Below, in pieces: positions 1 through 4,829 of a stretch of 10,251 nt of DNA. The stretch lies in NCBI GenBank assembly GCA_904393855.1, contig CAJFNE010000052.1, forward strand, positions 1 to 10,251, given 5' to 3'. The translations under genes and the position numbers were made by a program. Each line of letters begins with the position of its first letter. Position 1 is the stretch's first letter. The DNA comes from an uncultured Oscillibacter sp. Its GTDB lineage: Bacteria; Bacillota; Clostridia; Oscillospirales; Oscillospiraceae. Under the pieces are notes generated by a model. It searched no databases. It was not told where the DNA came from and saw only the letters and a list, made by a program, of their open reading frames with translations.

Positions 1-96
1 CTGCCCATGGCCACGGTGCTGCTGGTATGGGCGGTGCTGGAGATCAGCTACATCGGGGAGTGCATCCGGCTGGGTAAGAGAAAGGGGGCCGCGTAA
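1..96 (+). CDS. C-terminal fragment of a membrane protein (5' end outside window)
   Basis: Frame 1 is open from the first base to a TAA at 94-96 and gives 31 residues. A hydrophobic stretch (about residues 3-18, rich in V, L and A with W10) is followed by a basic tail, RLGKRKGAA. This is the usual form of a last transmembrane helix with a cytosolic positive end. The stop overlaps the ATG of the next micro-ORF (TAATG), which supports this frame over frame 2, also open here. The fragment is too short to name a family. A transporter is plausible because transporters often end this way and often precede a tiny accessory membrane protein, but that is inference. Confidence 0.6.
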   Translation: MPMATVLLVWAVLEISYIGECIRLGKRKGAA

Positions 97-167
97 TGGA
101 CATCGCGCTGCTGGGCGCCGTGCTGGCCGCCTGCCTGCTGTGCTTTCTGAATCGGGAGCGCGCGTAA
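96..167 (+). CDS. 23-residue hydrophobic micro-protein, possible transporter accessory subunit
   Basis: The ATG at 96-98 shares its A with the preceding TAA stop (TAATG), so translation is probably coupled to the upstream membrane protein. The 23-residue product has one hydrophobic run (about residues 3-17, LLGAVLAACLLCF-like) and then a charged end, NRERA. It would form a single short membrane helix with a positive C-terminus. Known families with this arrangement include KdpF and the small accessory subunits of sodium symporters, but I cannot match this sequence to any of them. It is too short for many gene callers. The coupled start, hydrophobic composition and a possible terminator hairpin just downstream (190-216) favour a real gene, with moderate confidence. 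Confidence 0.45.
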   Translation: MDIALLGAVLAACLLCFLNRERA

Positions 168-189
168 CCGGGCAATCGCACCAGGCCAT

Positions 190-216
190 GCAGGGCCCTG
201 CCGCCACAGGGCCCGC
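190..216 (+). terminator. GC-rich hairpin after the membrane gene pair
   Basis: GGGCCCTG (193-200) pairs perfectly with CAGGGCCC (207-214) over a 6-nt loop. GC at 190-191 pairs with 215-216 beyond a bulged A. The tract after it is only moderately T-rich (ATTGGAAATCATTTT), so termination strength is uncertain. Confidence 0.45.
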
Positions 217-235
217 ATTGGAAATCATTTTGCAG

Positions 236-275
236 GGATATCCCGCTTGCCAGCGGGGTATCCTTGTGCTATCCT
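236..275 (+). promoter_or_regulatory. Sigma-A-type promoter inside an inverted repeat
   Basis: TTGCCA (247-252), a 17-nt spacer and TATCCT (270-275) fit a sigma-A promoter for the gene starting at 317. The -35 hexamer is exactly the 6-nt loop between two arms, 236-246 and 253-263, that are complementary over 11 positions with one G-U pair. A protein bound to those arms would cover the -35 element. The region 168-316 holds no gene. Confidence 0.55.
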
Positions 276-316
276 AGAGAGGTATCCGCTATCCAACCCC
301 CGACAAAGGAGTTATC

Positions 317-1240
317 ATGAAGCGAACCAAACGAGAGAAAACATCCCATAAGCGGGCCTTCAAGGAGGCCATGGCCAAGGAGCTGCGGGAGCACAGGAGT
401 TCCTTCCTGGTGTTCTATATCCTGCGGCTGCTGGTGCTGATCATCCTGGTCCGGCAGGTCATGCTGGGGAACTATGAGGGCACCTTCTTCTGCGCCCTCA
501 CCATCCTGCTGCTGTATGTCCCCAGCTGGGTGCAGGTAAAGCTGCGCATCGAGCTGCCGCCGCCCCTGGAGATCACGATCCTGTGCTTCATCTTCGCGGC
601 GGAGATCCTGGGCGAGGTCAACGCCTTCTACGTGGTGATCCCCGGGTGGGACACCATGCTGCACACCCTCAACGGCTTTCTGGCCGCGGCGGTGGGCTTC
701 TCCCTGGTGATGCTGCTCAATGACGACGAGCGGCTGACCTTCAACCTCTCGCCGCTGTTCCTGGCCCTGGTGGCCTTCTGCTTCTCCATGACCATCGGTG
801 TCCTGTGGGAGTTCTTTGAATTCGGCATGGACTTCTTCTTTGGCTCGGACATGCAGCGGGACACCGTGATTCACGCCATCCACAGCGCCTCTTTGGACCC
901 CACCCGCTCCAACAAGGTGGTGACTATCCCCGGCATCTACGACGTGGTCATCAACGGCGAGAGCCTGGGGATGGGCGGCTATCTGGACATCGGCATCATC
1001 GACACCATGAAGGACCTGTTCGTGAACTTCATCGGCGCGGTGGTCTTCTCTGTCACCGGCTTCTTCTACGCCCGCAGCAAGGGAAAAACCCGGACGCCGG
1101 CCCAGAGCTTCGTTCCCAGCAAGAAGACCGAAAAGCAGGACTACCTGCGCCAGGCGGAGGCGGAACTGACCGGGGAGGCCCCCCCGGAGCCGGAGCGCCT
1201 CCCCCGCTCCCCGGACACGCAGCCGGAAATCGAATCGTAA
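317..1240 (+). CDS. DUF2238 (YjdF-like) multi-pass membrane protein
   Basis: A 307-residue integral membrane protein of unknown function. The start is ATG 317 with AAAGGAG at 305-311. After a basic N-terminus (residues 1-27) I see about six hydrophobic helices near 29-49, 55-72, 85-101, 116-134, 146-163 and 233-251. Conserved-looking signatures typical of DUF2238 are WDTMLHTLNGF (111-121), WEFFEFG (164-170) and GYLDIGIIDTMKDL (221-234). The W, D, H and E residues sit at membrane edges, and family members keep them. The last 55 residues form a hydrophilic tail rich in P, E and K that looks disordered, is probably cytosolic, and is longer than I expect for the family. The gene is flanked by its own promoter and a strong hairpin terminator, so it is likely monocistronic. 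Family assignment is by motif recall. No biochemical role is known to me. Confidence 0.85.
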   Translation: MKRTKREKTSHKRAFKEAMAKELREHRSSFLVFYILRLLVLIILVRQVMLGNYEGTFFCALTILLLYVPSWVQVKLRIELPPPLEITILCFIFAAEILGEVNAFYVVIPGWDTMLHTLNGFLAAAVGFSLVMLLNDDERLTFNLSPLFLALVAFCFSMTIGVLWEFFEFGMDFFFGSDMQRDTVIHAIHSASLDPTRSNKVVTIPGIYDVVINGESLGMGGYLDIGIIDTMKDLFVNFIGAVVFSVTGFFYARSKGKTRTPAQSFVPSKKTEKQDYLRQAEAELTGEAPPEPERLPRSPDTQPEIES

Positions 1241-1247
1241 GGAATCC

Positions 1248-1278
1248 CCCCCTCTCCGGGCAAAGCCCGGAGAGGGGG
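1248..1278 (+). terminator. Strong hairpin terminator after the DUF2238 gene
   Basis: A 14-bp perfect stem (1248-1261 with 1265-1278) closes a 3-nt AAA loop 7 bases after the stop codon. It is followed by CTGCTCTTTCCC, so the stem is very stable but the T-tract is weak. Confidence 0.75.
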
Positions 1279-1305
1279 CTGCTCTTTCCCGCCCGCCGCC
1301 GGCCC

Positions 1306-1335
1306 GTCATAATCCCCCCGCCCTCCGCATAGGAT
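1306..1335 (+). promoter_or_regulatory. Sigma-E-like (mother-cell sporulation) promoter of spoIIID
   Basis: GTCATAAT (1306-1313), 14 nt, then CATAGGAT (1328-1335). The Bacillus sigma-E consensus is about GKMATATT, 13-15 nt, CATACAMT, so the -35 matches 7 of 8 and the -10 matches 6 of 8. In B. subtilis spoIIID is transcribed by sigma-E, which makes this placement convincing. No competing sigma-A promoter is evident. Confidence 0.65.
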
Positions 1336-1365
1336 GGAACAACTAGAGGCGGGGAGTGAAGGTGT

Positions 1366-1614
1366 TTGAAAGAAAATATGGAGGAGCGGGCGGAACGCCT
1401 GGCTCTTTACATCATAGAGAACCGGACCACGGTCCGCGCCGCCGCGCAGAAATTCGGCATCAGCAAGAGTACCGTCCACAAGGATATTTCCGAGCGGCTG
1501 CCGCAGTTCAACGGAGCGCTGTACCGCCAGGTGAAGGAGGTTCTGGAGGTCAACAAGGCCCAGCGCCATATTCGGGGAGGCATCGCCACCCGGAAAAAGT
1601 ATCGCGGCGCCTGA
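1366..1614 (+). CDS. spoIIID: Sporulation transcriptional regulator SpoIIID
   Basis: An 82-residue DNA-binding protein. SpoIIID acts in the mother cell during sporulation, activating and repressing sigma-E genes and helping the switch to sigma-K. The helix-turn-helix spans about residues 23-43 and includes GISKSTVHKDISERLP (31-46), nearly the same as the B. subtilis protein. The basic C-terminal part, RHIRGGIATRKKYR (67-80), is the other conserved element and makes minor-groove contacts in the Bacillus protein. Length is normal for clostridial forms and shorter at the C-terminus than in Bacillus. The start is TTG 1366, with GGGGAG at 1351-1356 nine bases upstream. ATG 1378 is an alternative but has no well-placed ribosome site. 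A sigma-E-like promoter precedes it, and the gene at 1640 follows after 25 bases in the same likely transcript. Confidence 0.95.
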   Translation: MKENMEERAERLALYIIENRTTVRAAAQKFGISKSTVHKDISERLPQFNGALYRQVKEVLEVNKAQRHIRGGIATRKKYRGA

Positions 1615-1639
1615 CGCGCCGGGCAAGGAGGGAAATGGG

Positions 1640-1984
1640 ATGACAAACTATTCCGGCTGGCGGGGCAGGCAGGCCCGAAGCCCCGGCCCCAGGCAGGAAA
1701 ACGCCCCGGGGCAGGCGGCCTCTTCCAGGCAGGCGGCTTCCGCCAGGCAGACGGGCCGGCGGGCGGGCACCCCCGCGTTCACGGAGCCTGAGGTCCGCCG
1801 CTGGCCCCATCCGGTGACCGGCGCTGAAGTACCTCCATCCCCCGGTCCCGCCCCCGGTCAGGTGGACGCCGCGCTGTACTACATCCACTGCGCCCTGTCC
1901 TATCAGAACCAGCTGCTGGCGGACATCACCGCCCTCCTGGAGCAGCTGGTGGCCGACAGCGCGGCCCCCAGCGAGGAGGACTAG
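1640..1984 (+). CDS. Unknown Gly/Arg/Gln-rich protein downstream of spoIIID
   Basis: I do not recognise this 114-residue protein. The start is ATG 1640 with AAGGAGG at 1625-1631, a near-ideal site, and the spacing from spoIIID implies co-transcription. Residues 1-72 are low complexity and rich in G, R, Q, A and P, with four RQ pairs (10-11, 18-19, 30-31, 36-37) spaced 8, 12 and 6 residues. This part is probably disordered and basic. Residues 74-105 are different: an amphipathic helix (DAALYYIHCALSYQNQLL, 76-93, continuing to about 104) that could mediate oligomerisation. The tail is acidic (SEED). There is no signal peptide or membrane helix. Shared sigma-E-like control suggests a mother-cell product, perhaps a coat-associated or regulatory factor, but that is inference from position only. 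A strong terminator follows. Confidence 0.75.
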   Translation: MTNYSGWRGRQARSPGPRQENAPGQAASSRQAASARQTGRRAGTPAFTEPEVRRWPHPVTGAEVPPSPGPAPGQVDAALYYIHCALSYQNQLLADITALLEQLVADSAAPSEED

Positions 1985-2024
1985 CGCTTTTCATCATCGC
2001 ACACCGGCAGATTCCTGTAAACCG

Positions 2025-2056
2025 AAAAATAGCGGCCAGGCCGCTATTTTTCTCTT
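2025..2056 (+). terminator. Rho-independent terminator of the spoIIID unit
   Basis: A 12-bp perfect stem, AAAAATAGCGGC (2025-2036) with GCCGCTATTTTT (2040-2051), closes a CAG loop and runs into a T-rich tract (TTTTTCTCTT). Both flanks carry A or T runs, so it is a textbook terminator. The T-rich tail continues into the -35 region of the next gene. Confidence 0.9.
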
Positions 2057-2083
2057 GTGTTTTCGTGGGACGGGCTATATAAT
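2055..2083 (+). promoter_or_regulatory. Sigma-A-type promoter for the LCP/SLH unit
   Basis: A perfect TATAAT -10 (2078-2083) lies 17 nt after a weak -35, TTGTGT (2055-2060; 3 of 6). The start point would fall near 2090, about 35 nt before the LCP start codon. The -35 abuts the preceding terminator's T-tract, so the two units are tightly packed. Confidence 0.6.
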
Positions 2084-2124
2084 GGAGGGGCTACATTATG
2101 TAAATTACGGAGGATGCCTGTCCC

Positions 2125-3114
2125 ATGTCCAGATCACGTTCTGCCCGCCGCCAGCGCAGCCGCGTCAACCGCTATCTCGCCCTGGTACTGGTAGCGCTGG
2201 CCGCCGCCACCCTCTATGTGGGGTATCACAGACTCTTTCAGGAGCCGGAACAGAAGCCCCAGGAGGATCAGGAAGCCGACGGGACCCTGACGGCCCCGGA
2301 GGCGGAGGCCCTCCAGTCCCACCTGGAGCGCAAGCCTTACTTCTATACGATCCTGCTCTCCGGCTCCGACGACGGCAACGGCAACAGCGACACCAACATC
2401 CTGGTGGCGGTGGACGCTGAAAATGACTACATCTACGGCGTCAGCATCCCACGGGACACCAAGGCCCACTGGAACGACCGGGCCCACAAGATCAACGCCG
2501 CCTTCGGCAGCGGCGGCATGGAGCTGCTGGCGGACGTGGTGGAGGACCAGCTGGGCATTCCCGTGGACTACACCGTGTCCGTGGATCTGACCGGCTTCGT
2601 GGCCCTGGTGAACGCCATCGGCGGCGTGGATTTCGAGGTTCCCATCGACATGAATTATGACGACCCCTATCAGGACCTGCACATCCACTTCTCCGCCGGC
2701 ATGCAGCATCTTACCGGGGAGGAAGCGGTGAAAGTAGTCCGCTTCCGCCACAACAACGACGGCAGCGGCTACGGCAGCGAGGACATCGGCCGGATTCAGA
2801 CCCAGCAGAATTTTCTCAAAGCCGTGGCCCAGCAGACCCTGACCGTGGGGAACCTGGACAAGATTGACGAGTTTGTAAATATCTTCAACACCTATGTGGA
2901 CACGGACCTGACCCTGGGGAATCTGGCCTGGCTGGGCAAGGAAGCCATCGGAATGGGGGCAGACGCCATCAGCTTCTCCACCCTGCCCAACACCTGGAAT
3001 GAGCAGGATGGCTACATCTACCTAGATCAGGCGGAGACCCTGACCCTGGTGAACGAGTACCTCAACCCCTATGTGGAGGACCGCTTGGCGGAGGACCTGA
3101 ACATCCCCGCCTGA
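2125..3114 (+). CDS. LytR-CpsA-Psr (LCP) family cell-wall glycopolymer ligase
   Basis: A 329-residue membrane-anchored protein. LCP enzymes move lipid-linked anionic or secondary wall polymers onto peptidoglycan on the outer face of the membrane. A basic N-terminus (1-16) precedes one transmembrane helix (about 17-34), then an acidic linker (35-70) and the LCP domain (about 71-290). Visible LCP features are FYTILLSGSD (73-82), SDTNILVAV (88-96) with D89, the SIPRDT motif (108-113) with R110, HKINAAF (121-127), the DLTGFVALVNAIGGVDFEVP core (154-173), VRFRH (205-209) and the DIGRIQTQQNFL segment (220-231) with R223. Residues such as D89, R110 and R223 match the pyrophosphate- and metal-binding set of the family. 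The start is ATG 2125 with GGAGG at 2109-2113, an 11-nt spacing that is a little long. The SLH gene follows after 36 bases with no terminator between. Confidence 0.92.
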   Translation: MSRSRSARRQRSRVNRYLALVLVALAAATLYVGYHRLFQEPEQKPQEDQEADGTLTAPEAEALQSHLERKPYFYTILLSGSDDGNGNSDTNILVAVDAENDYIYGVSIPRDTKAHWNDRAHKINAAFGSGGMELLADVVEDQLGIPVDYTVSVDLTGFVALVNAIGGVDFEVPIDMNYDDPYQDLHIHFSAGMQHLTGEEAVKVVRFRHNNDGSGYGSEDIGRIQTQQNFLKAVAQQTLTVGNLDKIDEFVNIFNTYVDTDLTLGNLAWLGKEAIGMGADAISFSTLPNTWNEQDGYIYLDQAETLTLVNEYLNPYVEDRLAEDLNIPA

Positions 3115-3150
3115 GCGCTGTGAACGCAGAAAATTCAGAAAGGAGCCGCC

Positions 3151-4587
3151 TTGAAAAAACGTATTCTCTCCGCAGTCCTGGCCCTGGGCCTGCTGCTGAC
3201 CACCCCTGCCCTGGCTACCCAGGACGGCACGTTTTCCCGCATCCGCACCTATACCGGGCAGTTCTCTGACCTGGCGGCGGACTCCACGTTCTATGACAAC
3301 GTCTCCGCCCTGTATGAGTACGGCCTCTCCGTGGGCAAGGCCGACGGCACCTTTGGCCCGGCGGACTCCCTGACCGTGGGGCAGGCGGTGATCTTCGCCG
3401 GACGCATCCGCAGCCTGTACCGCACCGGGGACCCGGAGGCGGGCCCGCATGCCTACGGCGGCGACGGCGGACCCGTCGCCGCCATGTACCTGCGGTACCT
3501 GCAAGCGGAGGGGGTGCTGGACCACACGCTGGACGACTGTCTCGCCGACACCGCCACCCGGGCCCAGATGGCCCATGTGCTGGCGAACGTCCTGCCGGAG
3601 GAGATCCTGCCCCCCATCCACGACAGTCTGGTGACCCAGGCCTATGCCGCCCGGCAGGCTATCACCGACGTGACGGAGTACACTCCCTATTACCAGGACA
3701 TCCTGGCGCTGTACCGCAAGGGCGTGTGCATCGGCGTGGACGACACTGGCTCTTTCCTGCCCGACGCCTCCATTACCCGGGGCGCGGCCGCCGCCATGCT
3801 GACCCGCATGGTGGACCCGGAGCTCCGGGTCACGCCCCCCTGGGGTACGGCAGAGGACACCCACAGCGCCCAGGAGACCACCCTGGGGGACCTGGTAGAA
3901 CCGGGCACCTATATCGCCGCCCCCGCCACCGGGGATGAGATGGACGAGTCTATCCGCTATATGCTCGCCAACAACAGCCATCAGCTGACCCTGAACTACC
4001 CCGGCATCTCTGTAGTGCAGGCCCGATCGGTGATGGAGGAGGCCATCGCCATCCTCAAGAGCTACTGTGAGCAGGGCTACAACAGCGTCACCTGCAACTT
4101 CAACGCCGCCGGCACCATCATTCTGAACTTCTCCGCCGTCTCTCTCAGCGACACCCAGGTGGCCGCTTACCGGACCGCCTCCATGGAGGCGGCCATCGCC
4201 GTCCACGACCAGCTGTGGGCGGACGGCACCCTGACCGAGGACATGACGGACGCGGAGATCGCCCGGGTCTACTACACCTGGATCTGCGAGAACTGCGTCT
4301 ACGACTACGGCGCCACGGAGACCTCTCTCAGCCATCTCCCCTACAGCCTATTTGAAAACGGCATCGCCGTGTGCGACGGCTATACCGGCGCGTATAACAT
4401 GTTTTTGAAATTGGAGGGCATCGACTGTTACGCCCTCTCCAATGACAGCCACATCTGGACCGTGGCCAATCTGGACGGCGCGGAGGTCCACATCGACACC
4501 ACCTGGGGCGACAGCAATCCCGCAGCCATCAACTACACCTACTTCGCCATGACGCCGGAGGAATCCTGGCAGCAGCATTCCTGGTAA
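3151..4587 (+). CDS. Secreted SLH-domain protein with transglutaminase-like domain
   Basis: A 478-residue exported protein. The start is TTG 3151 with AAAGGAG at 3139-3145. A signal peptide covers residues 1 to about 22 (KKR, hydrophobic core, ALA at 20-22). SLH-type repeats follow: one near 37-92 (FSDLAADSTFYDNV, then GKADGTFGPADSLT), a degenerate one near 107-149 and one near 170-222 (DDTGSFLPDASITRG). SLH modules bind pyruvylated secondary wall polymers. The C-terminal half, about 285-478, ends in a transglutaminase-like (papain-fold) domain. The Cys lies in GIAVCDGYTGAYNMFL (C408), the His in NDSHIWTVANLDG (H434) and the Asp in VHIDTTWGD (D449), so the triad looks complete. In bacteria this fold may be a peptidase or a cross-linking enzyme, and the sequence does not say which. 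Co-transcription with an LCP gene fits wall anchoring. A GC hairpin follows the stop. Confidence 0.9.
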   Translation: MKKRILSAVLALGLLLTTPALATQDGTFSRIRTYTGQFSDLAADSTFYDNVSALYEYGLSVGKADGTFGPADSLTVGQAVIFAGRIRSLYRTGDPEAGPHAYGGDGGPVAAMYLRYLQAEGVLDHTLDDCLADTATRAQMAHVLANVLPEEILPPIHDSLVTQAYAARQAITDVTEYTPYYQDILALYRKGVCIGVDDTGSFLPDASITRGAAAAMLTRMVDPELRVTPPWGTAEDTHSAQETTLGDLVEPGTYIAAPATGDEMDESIRYMLANNSHQLTLNYPGISVVQARSVMEEAIAILKSYCEQGYNSVTCNFNAAGTIILNFSAVSLSDTQVAAYRTASMEAAIAVHDQLWADGTLTEDMTDAEIARVYYTWICENCVYDYGATETSLSHLPYSLFENGIAVCDGYTGAYNMFLKLEGIDCYALSNDSHIWTVANLDGAEVHIDTTWGDSNPAAINYTYFAMTPEESWQQHSW

Positions 4588-4594
4588 AGCACAG

Positions 4595-4623
4595 CCGCCC
4601 CCGCCCGAATCGGGCGGGGGCGG
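4595..4623 (+). terminator. GC-rich hairpin after the SLH/transglutaminase gene
   Basis: A 13-bp perfect stem (4595-4607 with 4611-4623) and an AAT loop lie seven bases after the stop codon. No T-tract follows directly, so it may act as a 3'-end stabiliser or weak terminator, with the AT-rich hairpin at 4661-4690 downstream as backup. Its last three bases are shared with the next palindrome. Confidence 0.6.
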
Positions 4624-4659
4624 TCAGCGTGTCGAAAAAGTTTTTCGCCGCGCTGACCG
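4621..4659. repeat. Long palindrome with a GAAAAAGTTTTTC core
   Basis: CGGTCAGCG (4621-4629) pairs perfectly with CGCTGACCG (4651-4659). After a G-U pair, one more pair and one mismatch, the centre CGAAAAAGTTTTTCG (4633-4647) is itself a perfect palindrome. The whole can fold into one hairpin but competes with the stem at 4595-4623 for bases 4621-4623. It looks like a dispersed intergenic repeat unit rather than a gene. No second copy of it exists in this window, so that is inference. Confidence 0.5.
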
Positions 4660-4660
4660 A

Positions 4661-4700
4661 GTTTTCAGAACTTCTAAAAGTTCTGAAAACTTTTGATTTT
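4661..4700 (+). terminator. AT-rich stem with T-tract, rho-independent terminator
   Basis: GTTTTCAGAACTT (4661-4673) pairs perfectly with AAGTTCTGAAAAC (4678-4690) around a 4-nt loop and is followed by TTTTGATTTT. The 13-bp stem and T-tract make it the best + strand terminator in this intergenic region, about 75 bases after the SLH gene. From 4701 to 4783 I see no gene, only an 8-bp inverted pair, GCGCAGGA (4705-4712) and TCCTGCGC (4763-4770). Confidence 0.65.
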
Positions 4701-4783
4701 ATAGGCGCAGGACACCCCTCCTGGGTTTCCCGCGCACACCCTTCCTTCCCGTCATCTAGATTTCCTGCGCAGGCCAACAACTA

Positions 4784-4818
4784 GCCGCTCCCGCCCGGTT
4801 CGGGCGGGAGCGGCTTTT
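4784..4818. terminator. GC-rich hairpin between convergent genes
   Basis: A 14-bp perfect stem (4784-4797 with 4801-4814) and a GTT loop are followed on the + strand by TTTTCATT and on the - strand by TAGTTGTTGG. It lies just past the stop of the - strand DUF3810 gene, so it probably terminates that gene and can block read-through from the other side. It is a near-copy of the hairpin at 4595-4623. Confidence 0.7.
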
Positions 4819-4829
4819 CATTCAGCAGA

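Noticed and set aside
269..883. 204-residue - strand ORF opposite the DUF2238 gene
   Set aside because: It is rich in Q, H, E and G, typical of antisense translation of membrane-helix codons, with no start signals.
1356..1643. 95-residue ORF in another frame of the spoIIID region
   Set aside because: The 1366 frame gives an unmistakable SpoIIID, and this overlapping frame has no recognisable content.
3022..4335. 437-residue - strand ORF across the LCP/SLH genes
   Set aside because: It lies antisense to the SLH/transglutaminase gene, has the V/G/H/Q-rich composition of a reverse-strand shadow in GC-rich DNA, and shows no motif or ribosome site.
4529..4780. 83-residue - strand ORF over the intergenic palindromes
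   Set aside because: It translates hairpin sequence and the end of the SLH gene, with no ribosome site. It reflects the repeat block rather than a protein.
4595..4814. Possible CRISPR or tandem repeat array
   Set aside because: There are only two related hairpins, plus unrelated palindromes, with no regular spacers.
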